Below, in pieces: positions 41,134-51,951 of a stretch of DNA of 59,995 bases. This DNA comes from Bacillota bacterium. GTDB taxonomy: Bacteria > Bacillota > UBA5301. Positions within the stretch are counted from its first letter, which is position 1, and each line of letters begins with the position of its first letter. The notes under the pieces were generated by a model. It was not told the DNA's origin. It did no database searches and saw only the letters and a program-made list of their open reading frames with translations. The position numbers and the translations under genes are program-made. Location of the stretch: assembly GCA_012735535.1 (NCBI GenBank), contig JAAYHC010000070.1, positions 1 to 59,995 of the forward strand, read 5' to 3'.

Positions 41134-41700
41134 CTAACAGAATTCCCGAAAAGCTCCGATAGTATGAAGCCGATTAATGCGCGGCGCCACAACCATGAAA
41201 AAGAGCGATTTGAGCAGATCTCCGGGTAAAAAGATGAGAAATCCTGACTTCAAGATAAAAGCCAACGAAACCGGCGTGCCGCTAAAATACTTTAGGGCAA
41301 GGTAGAGATATGGTACCCCGATAGCATAGATGACCAAATGAGCACAGGCCGCCAACAGCAACAGCTTGCCCATAACCAGTTCCTTCGATTGCTTGGTGAA
41401 ATAACCCACTAGCCAGGCGGCCGGGATAAAACCGACCAAATACCCGAAGCTGGGTTTTAAGACATAGCTAATGCCTCCGCCGGCGGTGAAGACCGGCACC
41501 CCGACCAAGCCGATAGCCAGATAGACCAAGATGCTCAGCGGACCCAAACGCGGACCCAAAACCAAGCCGGCCAGTAATGCCACCAAGGTCTGTAAGCTGA
41601 TTGCCACCGGCGGTAGGGGAATTTGAATGAACGCTGCTACCGACATGAGAGCGGTAAACATCGCAACCAAGACGACAGTTCGTGAACTCCAGTTAGGCAT
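41134..41700 (-). CDS. bioY: Biotin transporter BioY
   Basis: AFIQIPLPPVAISLQTLVALLAGLVLGPRLGPLSILVYLAIGLVGVPVFTAGGGISYVLKPSFGYLVGF. Confidence 0.93.
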   Translation of the reverse strand: MPNWSSRTVVLVAMFTALMSVAAFIQIPLPPVAISLQTLVALLAGLVLGPRLGPLSILVYLAIGLVGVPVFTAGGGISYVLKPSFGYLVGFIPAAWLVGYFTKQSKELVMGKLLLLAACAHLVIYAIGVPYLYLALKYFSGTPVSLAFILKSGFLIFLPGDLLKSLFFMVVAPRINRLHTIGAFREFC

Positions 41701-42994
41701 CGCGTACACTCACCTCAGCAGCAAAGACTTCTTTGGCTCCGTCACTTGTCACGACGATCAAGCTCCCGGATGGGGTAATCTGGCTGGCGATCCCGACAAA
41801 CGACTCCGGGCCCAGAACCTGGACCTGGCGCCCTAGGGTACAGGAGAGGCTCTCGTACTCGGCCAAGATCCGTTCCAGGCCGTGTTTTAAATAGTCGTGG
41901 TATAAGCCGGTGAGTTCGAGGAAAAAGTTCTTGATTACGGTCGGCCGGCTCAGCTGTTTCTGCCAGGCCAGCCCAACCGAGGTGATTCTCTGGTCGAAAT
42001 CCGGCAGTTCATCCGCTGTCTGGGAAATATTGACCCCGATACCCAAAACAACGTGGCTGACTTTTTCGCCCTGGACCCCGGCCTCGGCCAAGCAGCCGCC
42101 GATCTTGGCTCCTTTAATCAACAGATCATTCGGCCACTTGATCAGTACCTTTTCTTCACCGGTCGGTGCGTACCGATTTAAGGCCCGGGCCATAGCCAAA
42201 GACCCGATAATCGTCAAGCTCGGCACAAAAGCCGGTTTAATGCCCGGCCTGAGCAGGACGCTTAACCAGACGCCGGCAAATGGTTGGGAAACCCAGGGGC
42301 GACCCTTGCGGCCTCGGCCTTTGATTTGCGTCTCGGCAATGATCGCCGTACCCTCCGGCGCACCCTCATCGGCCAGACGACGCAACTGCTCATTGGTGGA
42401 CTCAACTACTAACTCGTATAAGAGCGGTTGCCCCAGCTCCTCCGGATCCAGGCCGGCCAAGACCAGACTCGGAAAAGGCCGGTCCAACCATTGCTCTTCC
42501 TGGGTCGGCTCGTAGACCCGTACCCCTTCGACTGTTAAATCAAAAGCGGCGGCTAAATCGGCACAGGTCCGTCCATCCGGACCCGTGAGCTCCGGAGCCA
42601 GTTCGGCCAAGGGTACCAACACAAAAGCCCGCTCCCACATTCGCGGATGCGGGATGATTAAGTCGGGATCATTAATCATTTGCCCGTCAAACCATAAGAT
42701 ATCGATATCCAGTGCCCGCGGCCCCCAAATCATGCTCCGGTCGCGGCCATAATAATCTTCAATCCGGCGGGTTCGTTCTTTGAGCTCCTGCGGGGAGAGA
42801 TTAGTTTTAATCCGGATCACCCGGTTGATAAAGTCCCGCTGATTCTCCACCCCGACCGGCTTGGTCTCATAATACCGGGAAAAACCATCCAGCACCGTTT
42901 CCGGCAATTCGGCCAAGAAAACCAGGGCCCCCTCCAAATTGCGCACGCGATTGCCAACATTACTGCCCAAACAGAGATAAGCGGTTGCTTTCAT
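41693..42994 (-). CDS. Fusion protein: HPPK (FolK) N-terminal domain + biotin protein ligase (BirA catalytic) C-terminal domain
   Basis: One uninterrupted 433-aa ORF. FolK: AYLCLGSNVGNRVRNLE...YYGRDRSMIWGPRALDIDILWFDGQ...IPHPRMWERAFVLVPLAE. BirA: ELVVESTNEQLRRLADEG...QIKGRGRKGRPWVSQPFAGVWLSVLLRP...IKWPNDLLIKGAKIGGCLAE...VLGIGVNI. Confidence 0.93.
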   Translation of the reverse strand: MKATAYLCLGSNVGNRVRNLEGALVFLAELPETVLDGFSRYYETKPVGVENQRDFINRVIRIKTNLSPQELKERTRRIEDYYGRDRSMIWGPRALDIDILWFDGQMINDPDLIIPHPRMWERAFVLVPLAELAPELTGPDGRTCADLAAAFDLTVEGVRVYEPTQEEQWLDRPFPSLVLAGLDPEELGQPLLYELVVESTNEQLRRLADEGAPEGTAIIAETQIKGRGRKGRPWVSQPFAGVWLSVLLRPGIKPAFVPSLTIIGSLAMARALNRYAPTGEEKVLIKWPNDLLIKGAKIGGCLAEAGVQGEKVSHVVLGIGVNISQTADELPDFDQRITSVGLAWQKQLSRPTVIKNFFLELTGLYHDYLKHGLERILAEYESLSCTLGRQVQVLGPESFVGIASQITPSGSLIVVTSDGAKEVFAAEVSVRDA

Positions 42995-43347
42995 CTCTCG
43001 GCCTCCTTCGTCACTTCGACCTCCACGTAGTCACAGAGTCCGCCCAGGGATACCGAGGGCTTGCGGACACGCACGGTCACCCGCTCGACCGGAAAAGCGG
43101 TCAAGATCGCCTGGGCGACGGCTTCAGCCAAAGACTCGATCAGATTATAGCGTTCGCCGGAGACAAGATCCGCTACGCGCTGATAAACTTCGACATAATT
43201 AATCGTCGCAGCCAAATCGTCGGCGGGCGGTGCTGCGGTCCGGTACTCGACATCCAGCTCAAAACGCTGCCCCAATTGCTGTTCGCTCTGGAGCACGCCG
43301 TGGTATCCGTAAAAAACCAGATTGCGCAAACGAACTACCACCGACAC
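42991..43347 (-). CDS. folB: Dihydroneopterin aldolase
   Basis: NLVFYGYHGVLQSEQQLGQRFELDVEY; ATG overlaps downstream and upstream genes. Confidence 0.92.
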   Translation of the reverse strand: MSVVVRLRNLVFYGYHGVLQSEQQLGQRFELDVEYRTAAPPADDLAATINYVEVYQRVADLVSGERYNLIESLAEAVAQAILTAFPVERVTVRVRKPSVSLGGLCDYVEVEVTKEAER

Positions 43348-44573
43348 TAGTTTTCCGCCTCCTCATCCGGGTCGAACCGCACGATCGCATCGGCCATCTT
43401 GGCCACCCGAGCCATCTGGCGCACATCATGCACCCGTACGATGTCGACCCCGGCTTGAATCCCGAGGGCGACGGTCGCCGCGGTACCTTCCACCCGCTCA
43501 TTGACCGGTAAGTCAAGCACTTGGCCGATAACGGATTTCCGCGAAGTCCCCAGCAAGATCGGATAACCGAGCACCCGAAACTCCTGCAAACGCTGCAGCA
43601 ATTCTAAATTATGACTACGGGTCTTGCCGAACCCGATACCGGGATCAATCACAATTTGCTCCGGCAGCACCCGCTTTTCCTCAGCGAGTTGACAACTCCG
43701 GCGTAGCGAGGCGATGACTTCCCCGACTACATTAGTATACACCGGATTAATCTGCATCGTCTGGGGGGTACCCTTGATATGCATAACGACCAGTCCGGCG
43801 CCGGTCTCGGCCGCCAATTCAGCCAAACGCGGGTCGCGCAGCCCGCTGACATCATTAATAATCGCCGCTCCCCTAGCTAAACACTCTTTTGCCACCGCAT
43901 ATTTAGTGGTATCAACCGAAATCGGCACCGCGACCTCGCCGGCTAGGCCGTCGAGTACAGGAAGCAACCTCGCCAGCTCTTCTTCGACACTGACCGGAGG
44001 GGCGCCCGGCCGGGTGGATTCGCCACCGATATCCAGGATATCGGCGCCCTGAGCAACCAGCTCTTTGCCGCGTTCGATCGCCGCCGCAGGGTCTAGATAG
44101 GCTCCCCCATCGGAAAATGAATCCGGGGTAATATTGAGGATACCCATGATCAGCGTTTTTCGACCTAAGGGAAGCCGATACTGTCCACAACGCCAGACCC
44201 GATCCCGCTTCGGCTTTATCCTTTCGATAGCAGCGGAAATCTCCGCGCCAATCTCTTTGAGGCCAAATGGCTGGATCTGTAGTTTTTGCACCAAGCCTTG
44301 ATATTGCTTCAGAGTCCCGGCCAAGAGAACCCCGGCTTCCTCGATGGCCAGCGCCGCCGCTTTCCGGGGCAAAGCAGCCTCCCCACCCAACGAGAGCATC
44401 TCTTGCTTAATAATCAACGCCGCCCGCAGCGGGACCGGAGCAAGCTCGAGCACAAGGTGACAGAACTTTGGCGCCATCATCTCCACGCCGACCCGATCAC
44501 AACCATGTTGCGCAAGTAACCTCGCGGCTTGCGCTTCGTCAGAGATTGAATGGACTTTAATCCGCAATCCCAA
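43347..44573 (-). CDS. folP: Dihydropteroate synthase
   Basis: LIMGILNITPDSFSDGG; GADILDIGGESTRPGA; IIDPGIGFGKT-like VIDPGIGFGKTRSHNLELL. Carries an N-terminal extension of ~130 aa. Confidence 0.94.
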   Translation of the reverse strand: MGLRIKVHSISDEAQAARLLAQHGCDRVGVEMMAPKFCHLVLELAPVPLRAALIIKQEMLSLGGEAALPRKAAALAIEEAGVLLAGTLKQYQGLVQKLQIQPFGLKEIGAEISAAIERIKPKRDRVWRCGQYRLPLGRKTLIMGILNITPDSFSDGGAYLDPAAAIERGKELVAQGADILDIGGESTRPGAPPVSVEEELARLLPVLDGLAGEVAVPISVDTTKYAVAKECLARGAAIINDVSGLRDPRLAELAAETGAGLVVMHIKGTPQTMQINPVYTNVVGEVIASLRRSCQLAEEKRVLPEQIVIDPGIGFGKTRSHNLELLQRLQEFRVLGYPILLGTSRKSVIGQVLDLPVNERVEGTAATVALGIQAGVDIVRVHDVRQMARVAKMADAIVRFDPDEEAEN

Positions 44574-44598
44574 GGCTGAAACCTCCCATAATACACAA

Positions 44599-44621
44599 GA
44601 AGCATCCCCGAAGGATGCTTC
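44599..44621 (-). terminator. Hairpin between ftsH and folP
   Basis: GAAGCATCC-TTCGG-GGATGCTTC on the minus strand followed by TTGTGTATT. Confidence 0.55.
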
Positions 44622-44634
44622 ATTGCTTAATCGG

Positions 44635-46530
44635 CTATTGCTGTTCTTTCTGGTCCGAGTCTAAATTTGCATCTTGCATTTGGTCTTGAGCTACCGTTGT
44701 CTCTTGCGGTTGGCCCTGTTCATCCTCGCCGAGGGACTTGCCCTGGATGATCGCCTCGAATTCTTCTTTGTCAAGGGTCTCTTTTTCGATCAAGCCTTTG
44801 ACGACTCGCTCCAACTCGGCCCGGTGCTCACTGAGGATCTCTTTGGCTCGTTTGTACGCATTGTCGATGATATTGCGCGTCTCCAAATCGATCTTGGCGG
44901 CCACCTGTTCACTGTAGTTGCGGTCGCGGGAGATATCCCGTCCTAAGAAAATCTGATCTTCGTGGCCATGGCCAAAGGTCATCGGTCCGAGCTCCTCGCT
45001 CATCCCGTATTCGGTGATCATCTTGCGCGCCAGTTTCGTGGCTCGCTCGATATCATTTTGGGCTCCGGTACTGACCTCGTTAAAGACCAGCTCTTCCGCT
45101 GCCCGCCCGCCTAAAGCATAAGCGAGGTAATCCAAGAGCTCCGATTTGGTGGTCACATACTTATCTTCAATCGGCAGGACCATCGTGTAGCCGCCGGCGA
45201 GTCCGCGGGAAATGATACTGACCTTGTGCACCGGATCCATATTATCCAAGAAGCGGGCCACAACCGCATGGCCGGCCTCATGATAGGCAAAGACCTCTTT
45301 ATCTCGATCGCTGATCACCCGCTTCTTCCGCTCCGGACCCATCAGCACCCGATCGATCGCCTCTTCGCACTCTTGCATCGTAATCCGCTTTTTATTCTTA
45401 CGGGCAGCCAAAATAGCCGCTTCGTTCATTAAGTTCTCCAAATCGGCCCCGGTAAAACCAGGGGTGCGCCGGGCCAAGACCTGCAGATCAACATCATCAG
45501 CCAACGGCTTGTTCCGCGCGTGGATCTTGAGGATCTCGACCCGTCCTTGCACATCCGGCTTGTCGACGAGAATCTGCCGGTCAAAACGACCAGGCCGCAA
45601 TAAAGCCGGGTCAAGAACATCTGGCCGGTTGGTCGCCGCCAATACGATAATGCCGCTGTTTGGTTCGAAGCCGTCCATGTCGACCAAAAGCTGGTTTAAG
45701 GTCTGCTCGCGCTCATCATGGCCGCCGCCCAAACCTGCTCCCCGCTGCCGGCCGACGGCATCAATCTCATCGATGAAAACGATACAGGGCGCATTTTTCT
45801 TGGCATTCTCGAACATATCTCTGACGCGCGCCGCGCCAACACCGACAAACATCTCGACAAAATCGGAACCGCTCACCGAGAAGAACGGGACTCCAGCCTC
45901 GCCGGCAATCGCTCTCGCCAACAAGGTTTTCCCGGTACCGGGTGGTCCGACCAACAAGATGCCCTTCGGTATCTTGGCCCCTAACTCAACGAAGCGCTTC
46001 GGGTGTTTGAGAAACTCCACGATCTCCGCAACTTCTTGCTTGGCCTCATCCAGACCGGCAACATCGTCAAAAGTTACCTTGACCTTCTCCTCAGTATGCA
46101 GTTTGGCCCGGGACTTGCCGAAGGACATCGCCCGATTACCGCCGCCCTGCATCTGGTTGAGGATGAACAGCCAAATCCCGATGAAGATGACCAAGGTAAT
46201 CACGTTGGGCAAAATAGACATCCACCATGGCGGCGCCGGCTCCGGCTTAGCCGAGACGGCTACCCCGCTCGCCTCGAGAAACGAAACCAAATCCGGCGTC
46301 TGCGGCGGCACGGTCGTCACAAACGTATCGCCATCATGCAGCTCACCCTGAACCCGCTGCTCACCGATGAACGTGACGCTTTTGACTTTGCCCGCATTAA
46401 CCTGCTGAATGAACTCAGAATAGGTTATCTCGGTCACTTTCTCATTGGTGCTGTACAGACTGCTGACTACCGAGATCGCTAGTACAGCCAGTAGCAGATA
46501 TAAGCTAATCCCGCGTAGGAATTTATTCAA
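44635..46530 (-). CDS. ftsH: ATP-dependent zinc metalloprotease FtsH
   Basis: [60 protein letters not shown]. Confidence 0.97.
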   Translation of the reverse strand: MNKFLRGISLYLLLAVLAISVVSSLYSTNEKVTEITYSEFIQQVNAGKVKSVTFIGEQRVQGELHDGDTFVTTVPPQTPDLVSFLEASGVAVSAKPEPAPPWWMSILPNVITLVIFIGIWLFILNQMQGGGNRAMSFGKSRAKLHTEEKVKVTFDDVAGLDEAKQEVAEIVEFLKHPKRFVELGAKIPKGILLVGPPGTGKTLLARAIAGEAGVPFFSVSGSDFVEMFVGVGAARVRDMFENAKKNAPCIVFIDEIDAVGRQRGAGLGGGHDEREQTLNQLLVDMDGFEPNSGIIVLAATNRPDVLDPALLRPGRFDRQILVDKPDVQGRVEILKIHARNKPLADDVDLQVLARRTPGFTGADLENLMNEAAILAARKNKKRITMQECEEAIDRVLMGPERKKRVISDRDKEVFAYHEAGHAVVARFLDNMDPVHKVSIISRGLAGGYTMVLPIEDKYVTTKSELLDYLAYALGGRAAEELVFNEVSTGAQNDIERATKLARKMITEYGMSEELGPMTFGHGHEDQIFLGRDISRDRNYSEQVAAKIDLETRNIIDNAYKRAKEILSEHRAELERVVKGLIEKETLDKEEFEAIIQGKSLGEDEQGQPQETTVAQDQMQDANLDSDQKEQQ

Positions 46531-46564
46531 AAAACGGGTCCTCCTTTCAAAATTGACTAAAAAA

Positions 46565-48004
46565 TTATATCATACCGCCCATATCCTGGCAACCGTATGG
46601 CGTCGCCGCCAGAGACAAAATTCGGCGGGTCCGCTCGGTAACCTTGCCCAGCTCCGAGCTACGCAGCCCTACAACCCACAGGATACCTTGGGAATTCGTA
46701 ACCAGCGCTATCCTATCCCGCAGCCCTGGCGATACCTTTTCATCTATCAAAAAGTCCTTGAGCTTTTTCGATCCCTGCAAACCAAAAGGCTGAAAAGAGT
46801 CCCCGGGCAGGCGAGTGCGGACAACAAGCGGCAACTCAATTTGATCAAGGTCATAATAGGCACTCATCCCTGGTGGGCGGTTTGCGGCCGATTGTAATCG
46901 TTGTAACTCCGCCGGACCACCTTCGTGAACGCTTGCTGTTATAATCAACGAATATTCCGGCAGGATAGTTTCGCCGGGAATTGCTAATTGGACCCAAGGC
47001 GGCGCAGCCTCCACCTTGGCTGCGCCTCCGGAAGCCGACTCCAACCGCAGATACCGATAATCTCTGACAACGCGCAACCCGGGCAAAGCCAACTCCCCGG
47101 TGCCTCGGCTCGACGCTGCCAAGGCTAGGACCTGTTCAACATGGGCAAAGGTGATCTCCCGTCCGCCACGCGCGGTAAGCAGCCGATTAATCACCCGGCG
47201 CCGGATGGCCAACGGCTCTTGATTCAACCGCTCGACCAGGAGACTGGCGGCCTCGGCCGTCTCCTGCACATTGGCGCTGATCCAGGCCTCGGTCACGGCA
47301 GCCAAGTAATCGTGCTCAGCCCGCAAAATCTCAGCCGAACGAGCCAAAGCCTCTTCAACTTTGGGATTATAATTATTCCGTAAATAGGGGATTAAGTGCA
47401 GGCGAATCTTATTGCGCAGATACTCCACCGAGAGGTTGGATGAATCAATCCGGTACGCCACCCCGAACTGTTGGGCATAAGCCAAAATCTCCTCCCGTTT
47501 GATCTCGATCAGTGGCCGGATATATGGAGTCCTGACCGGCGGAATGCCCCGCAAGCCCTGGCCGCCGCCGCTCAACAGTCTCATCAGCACGGTCTCGGCT
47601 TGGTCCGACAGGGTATGGGCCAAGGCAATCCGCTCCGCACCTGCCTGCTCGGCACATTCAGCCAAGAACTCGTACCTTACCCGTCTGGCCGCCACCGCTT
47701 TTGCCTCTCCCAGTAGGCGCAGCTGCGCCACATCACGCTGGCTAATAATATAAGGTAAGTTGTGCTCTTCCGCCCACCGCCGGACAAACTCGGCATCTTG
47801 CCGGCTCTCCTCCCCGCGCAGCATGTGGTTTAAGTGCGCTACCCATAAAAAAAGCCGCGCCTCTTTGGCCAAACGGCAAAAAAGGTCGGCCATCACCATC
47901 GAGTCAGGCCCACCGGAAAGAGCCAAGAGAACTCTGCTCGTTCCCTCGGGCAGCATCTGGTAATTCTCAATGGTCTGCTTCATTTTTTCCAGCAAATCAG
48001 GCAT
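46565..48004 (-). CDS. tilS: tRNA(Ile)-lysidine synthase
   Basis: [50 protein letters not shown]. Start ATG 48004. Confidence 0.93.
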   Translation of the reverse strand: MPDLLEKMKQTIENYQMLPEGTSRVLLALSGGPDSMVMADLFCRLAKEARLFLWVAHLNHMLRGEESRQDAEFVRRWAEEHNLPYIISQRDVAQLRLLGEAKAVAARRVRYEFLAECAEQAGAERIALAHTLSDQAETVLMRLLSGGGQGLRGIPPVRTPYIRPLIEIKREEILAYAQQFGVAYRIDSSNLSVEYLRNKIRLHLIPYLRNNYNPKVEEALARSAEILRAEHDYLAAVTEAWISANVQETAEAASLLVERLNQEPLAIRRRVINRLLTARGGREITFAHVEQVLALAASSRGTGELALPGLRVVRDYRYLRLESASGGAAKVEAAPPWVQLAIPGETILPEYSLIITASVHEGGPAELQRLQSAANRPPGMSAYYDLDQIELPLVVRTRLPGDSFQPFGLQGSKKLKDFLIDEKVSPGLRDRIALVTNSQGILWVVGLRSSELGKVTERTRRILSLAATPYGCQDMGGMI

Positions 48005-48036
48005 GTAGGATTCTTCGGTAAATGAGGCGGCAATTC

Positions 48037-48315
48037 CTACGCTAACAGACCTTGTGCCCACAAAAAAGTGAGAATGAACAAGCCTACACTAATCAGAAAA
48101 AAGAGATCGACCAACAGCTCCGCGCGGCGCGACACCCGTTGACTAGCGTGTAGCTGTTCCGGCCTGCTTTGCGTGCTAGAATTATCCGTAGCTACAGGCT
48201 TGTACTCCCATTGCTCACAGCAATAACCTTTGGGCGTATAGGTAACCCTCAGATAACGGCTGCTCGTCACCGGTGGAACAGATCGAAAGCGGGGGAAAAA
48301 CTCCGGCCGGTTGTC
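48037..48315 (-). CDS. Small hypothetical protein with C-terminal TM
   Basis: MDNRPEFFPRFRSVPPVTSSRYLRVTYTPKGYCCEQW...LLVDLFFLISVGLFILTFLWAQGLLA. Confidence 0.6.
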   Translation of the reverse strand, partial: DNRPEFFPRFRSVPPVTSSRYLRVTYTPKGYCCEQWEYKPVATDNSSTQSRPEQLHASQRVSRRAELLVDLFFLISVGLFILTFLWAQGLLA

Positions 48316-48389
48316 CATGGCGGCAACTCCTTTGCTACCATATTTCTCCTTCATCATATGCCCCCGCCGGACAAATTATACGTCTTCCC

Positions 48390-50876
48390 TCAATTTTCGG
48401 CTGTATTGCGCCGCCGGGTGTAAACCGGGATCATGTTGGCGCCCATGCCTTTACTGCGCACCCTGGCAACCGCGATCGTCAGGTCATCCTGCGGCTCATG
48501 CGCGCATACATCTAGGACCTTAGCCAGCAGATAATCGGCTACCTCGGCCGCACCGAGTTTGGGGGCATGAGCTAAGAGTTTCTCAAACCACTCTGCGGTC
48601 AGGCCCGGCGCACAATCGGTTACCCCATCGGTGATCATCACAATATAATCATTCGGATACAATTCTTCGGAGATTATGGCCGCATCAAACTGAGAGACAA
48701 TTCCAATCGGTAAGGATTGCCCTTCAATCCGCAGAATATCGCTCCCCCGGATAATGTACGTTGGCTGACAGCCGACTTTCACAAACTCGGCCTCGCCGGT
48801 ATACTCATCAAAGAGCATTAAATCGAGGGTGGCAAATGTTTCTTCGGGTGACCGAAAGAGCAGCAGACTGTTTAATGCCCGCAGGGCGAACTGCTTATCA
48901 AGTCCGGCCCGCAGGAGCTGTTCCAAGAGGGATAACGTCGTACTGCTTTCCAAGGCCGCTCGGCTGCCGGAACCCATCCCATCGCTGAGCGCTACACCGA
49001 TCTTTCCGGAAGGCAGGGCCAAGAGCAGATGGTTGTCACCATTAACCTTGGATCCTTTTTTCGAGGTCTTGACCACTTGATATTCCAATTGGTAGGCCTT
49101 CTTCGGCAGCAAGCTCACCTCGCAGAGCGGTTCCCCGCTGAGATATCCACATGCCGGTCGGCCCACACTATATTGCGTATCCAACATAACCGAGGCGATC
49201 GATGCCAACTGGCGACACGCTTCTTTTCCGCCGCAATTGACACAGGTCACCCTGATTTCATACTGGCCATCGGTGCCGGCGACCGCCCGCACTTGCTGCA
49301 CCGCACAACGTTTGCGCACAAAGGCGGCGAGTAGCTCTTTAGAGGGATTTTCCTGTACATAACGGCGTTCGAGCATCTCCTTGGAGAGTGAGGAGATCAC
49401 CTCGGCTACCCCTTGCAGCTGAGTGGAAACGATCTCACGGCTGGATAGTAGTTTTTTCTCCCATGTGCTCTCAACCCGATGCAGCTCGAGCAAATAGTTG
49501 ACGGCCTGCACTAGTTTGTGGGTTTGGGTACAATGGCTCTTGATTCCCTGTGGCAGCTGCGTCAGCTGTAAGCCATCGTTATTCTCCGCTTCAACGAGGG
49601 TGATTTCGAAATTTTTAAAAGTTATGTAGAAACGATCGACCCAGCAACTCTGGTACCGCTGGCATCCGGAACAAACCCGCGCGGAAACCGCATTAATCAT
49701 TTTGCTGATATCAGGGTTATCGCTGACTACTTCTTCTTGCGGTAACTGAGCGAAACTGCGGGCCAACTCGCCGAGCACCTCACTAAAAGTGGAGAGCCTG
49801 CGTGAAAGCCAGCTTTTTAGCCGCTGTTCCTCATCGAGCTCCCGGGGATTCCGGAGTTTACCCGCCGGGAGCCAACCCTGCACGGTAGCGATCGTCTCCG
49901 GTGGGATCAAGCTAACGATCACCGCCGCCACCAGCGTGGAGGCAATCATCCCGGACAGTTCTGCCGGGGTCAGGAGCTGATAAGAGAGTAGTCCCGCCCC
50001 GGCGAAAAACCCGACGATTAAGCCGCCCTTACCGAGCGCGCGGAAAAGACCGGCCGCAATACCGGCCATCGCCAATCCGGCCAGCTGATAGGGCGAATAG
50101 TTGCTCAGCAAGCCGACCACTACCCCGATGCCGACCCCGGCGATCGCCCCGGCACCAGGTCCGGCGATCCAGGCCGCTAAAATCACGGCCAAACGTAGGC
50201 TCAGGTCAACCAGTTGCACCAGGCCCAGTGAAAGCCCATCCAAACCCGAGATGCTGATACCGAGGATCAGGGCCCCCAAGGCGATTTCTTCCGCTTCGAG
50301 CTCCTGCTGCCAGGCGGCAATAGTTTTCAAGCGGGTTCCGAAGTAACTGAGGACCCCGACCAAAAGACCGGCGAGAATCGCTTCCAGGAGGGCAAAGTAT
50401 AAAAAAACGGGCTCCTCTCCACCGGCTGTTGCCAGAATGATTCGCCCGATTAATACTGCTGCCGCAGTATAGAAAGAACCGAAAATCAACTGATATGAAA
50501 TGGTATTCCCTTGGCGTTTGGCCAAGCCGGCACCAATAAGAACCGGTATGGCCAATGCCGCGTAGCTCGCAAGCTTGGTACAGGAAAAACAAAGACCGAA
50601 ACCGATTAATGTACCGATGATGACCTCAAACAACCTCTGTGGATAAATGAGAGAAGTGATGGCAAGTGCCGCTAGAGCAAAAGGATGAAATTCTCCGAAT
50701 AAAGATGCCCTGGCCCATAACACAGCGATCAGTATCACCAGCAGAGAGCGCAGGAAAGAAGTGGTTATTCTCGCAACTAAATGGTTAAACAACGTCCGAA
50801 TGCTGCCCGGCAAAGTCTTAGGCTTAGCAATCGATACGGCCAAATCGATCCCCCCAGTTCCCAGCTTGTCCACCAA
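48390..50876 (-). CDS. spoIIE: Stage II sporulation protein E (PP2C-type phosphatase)
   Basis: Multi-TM N terminus, SARVCSGCQRYQSCW, PP2C domain GDNHLLLALPSGKIGVALSDGMGSGSRAALESSTTLSLLEQLL. Confidence 0.93.
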   Translation of the reverse strand: MVDKLGTGGIDLAVSIAKPKTLPGSIRTLFNHLVARITTSFLRSLLVILIAVLWARASLFGEFHPFALAALAITSLIYPQRLFEVIIGTLIGFGLCFSCTKLASYAALAIPVLIGAGLAKRQGNTISYQLIFGSFYTAAAVLIGRIILATAGGEEPVFLYFALLEAILAGLLVGVLSYFGTRLKTIAAWQQELEAEEIALGALILGISISGLDGLSLGLVQLVDLSLRLAVILAAWIAGPGAGAIAGVGIGVVVGLLSNYSPYQLAGLAMAGIAAGLFRALGKGGLIVGFFAGAGLLSYQLLTPAELSGMIASTLVAAVIVSLIPPETIATVQGWLPAGKLRNPRELDEEQRLKSWLSRRLSTFSEVLGELARSFAQLPQEEVVSDNPDISKMINAVSARVCSGCQRYQSCWVDRFYITFKNFEITLVEAENNDGLQLTQLPQGIKSHCTQTHKLVQAVNYLLELHRVESTWEKKLLSSREIVSTQLQGVAEVISSLSKEMLERRYVQENPSKELLAAFVRKRCAVQQVRAVAGTDGQYEIRVTCVNCGGKEACRQLASIASVMLDTQYSVGRPACGYLSGEPLCEVSLLPKKAYQLEYQVVKTSKKGSKVNGDNHLLLALPSGKIGVALSDGMGSGSRAALESSTTLSLLEQLLRAGLDKQFALRALNSLLLFRSPEETFATLDLMLFDEYTGEAEFVKVGCQPTYIIRGSDILRIEGQSLPIGIVSQFDAAIISEELYPNDYIVMITDGVTDCAPGLTAEWFEKLLAHAPKLGAAEVADYLLAKVLDVCAHEPQDDLTIAVARVRSKGMGANMIPVYTRRRNTAEN

Positions 50877-51009
50877 TACTGGTAATTTTAGCAGGTGGGA
50901 TCGCGAAAAAATGTCGAACTATTTCGAAAATGAAAATAAACTATCCTACATTTTCGCGCAAACGGATAGCAATAACAGAAAATCACACATTATAATGATC
51001 TACAGTTCG

Positions 51010-51045
51010 AAAAAGGACCAGCACGCAGGGGGCTAGTCCTTTTTC
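51010..51045 (-). terminator. Bidirectional intrinsic terminator
   Basis: AAAAAGGAC...GTCCTTTTT. Confidence 0.75.
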
Positions 51046-51069
51046 AGCAATTACTCATTACCGTTGCAA

Positions 51070-51330
51070 TTAAGCGTTCGCAGTATACTTGGTATGAGAC
51101 CAACCGGAGCCACCGCAAACTTCGCAGTTGCCATTGCCGGTCAGACTGTAACCTGAACCTTTGCAAATAGGACATTTGTAGCCTGGTCTCGCAACAAACA
51201 ATGAACCGGCACCGTTACAAATCGGACAGAATCCGTTACCGGCATCGCCAAAGCCTTTGCCTTTACATCTCCGGCAGGTTTTGAGCACGTAATCACCGGA
51301 CACTTTAGCTCGACGTTTGAGGCCAAACAA
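51070..51330 (-). CDS. DnaJ-type zinc-finger-only protein (4x CxxCxGxG)
   Basis: CRRCKGKG, CPICNGAG, CPICKGSG, CEVCGGSG in 86 aa; no J domain. Confidence 0.85.
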   Translation of the reverse strand: MFGLKRRAKVSGDYVLKTCRRCKGKGFGDAGNGFCPICNGAGSLFVARPGYKCPICKGSGYSLTGNGNCEVCGGSGWSHTKYTANA

Positions 51331-51463
51331 AGTAAACCCTCCCCTCTAATCCAATGTAATCTATAATTGTTGTTACCGACTCCACAATAGTTAACTTAAG
51401 GACAGTTATTTTCTCTCCGAACCGCTTATTCCTGCAAAAAGAGTGTCGGCAAAGAAAAGAACT

Positions 51464-51500
51464 AGGCAGCCTATACCCAGGTCTAGGGCTTTGGCTGCCT
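51464..51500. repeat. Inverted repeat/hairpin AGGCAGCC...GGCTGCCT
   Basis: 8-bp perfect stem in the gap between the DnaJ-ZF and the first OSCP-like gene. Confidence 0.5.
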
Positions 51501-51538
51501 CTTAGTTGATGAAAGCAATCTGATAAGACCGACCGCAA

Positions 51539-51581
51539 TCTGTGGCCTGCTCGTCCCGATCCCGTTCTCTGCAGCCACAGA
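51539..51581 (-). terminator. Hairpin directly downstream of the first OSCP-like gene
   Basis: TCTGTGGC...GCCACAGA perfect 8-bp stem just after the stop at 51589 (minus strand). Confidence 0.45.
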
Positions 51582-51588
51582 TTACATA

Positions 51589-51951
51589 CTATACTACTTG
51601 CTGATACTCGACATCCGGAACAGCTCTGTCAAATTGCCGCGAAATCTCCGCATGAATCCGGTTTTCTAAGTCGGCCAGCCGACCCGAGAGGCTCATATCG
51701 ATAACGATGTCCCCCAGGTGGATCAACATACCGCCCAAAATCGAGGGGTCGATGATGTTGGTCAGCTCGACCTCTTTACCGGCCAGTTGTTTCAGGATCC
51801 CGCACAATTTCTCTTGTGTTTCCTCATCGATGGGAACCACTGTCTTGACCTTAGCCTTCACCTTGCTCTGGTCAATTTTAACCGTAATACCCCTGTGTGA
51901 CTTGACTATTTGCCCATACTCTCGAGCAATCTTAGCGCGCCACTTCTCCAT
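51589..51951 (-). CDS. Stand-alone F-type ATPase delta (OSCP) C-terminal-domain protein, copy 1
   Basis: KAKVKTVVPIDEETQEKLCGILKQLAGKEVELTNIIDPSILGGMLIHLGDIVIDMSLSGRLADLENRI matches the AtpH C-terminal signature (IDxSxxxGxxIxxGDxVIDxSxxxRLxxL). Start ATG 51951. Confidence 0.85.
   Translation of the reverse strand: MEKWRAKIAREYGQIVKSHRGITVKIDQSKVKAKVKTVVPIDEETQEKLCGILKQLAGKEVELTNIIDPSILGGMLIHLGDIVIDMSLSGRLADLENRIHAEISRQFDRAVPDVEYQQVV

Noticed and set aside
45464-46351. 295-aa plus-strand ORF antisense to ftsH
   Set aside because: Low-complexity shadow translation; ftsH on the minus strand is unambiguous over the same span.
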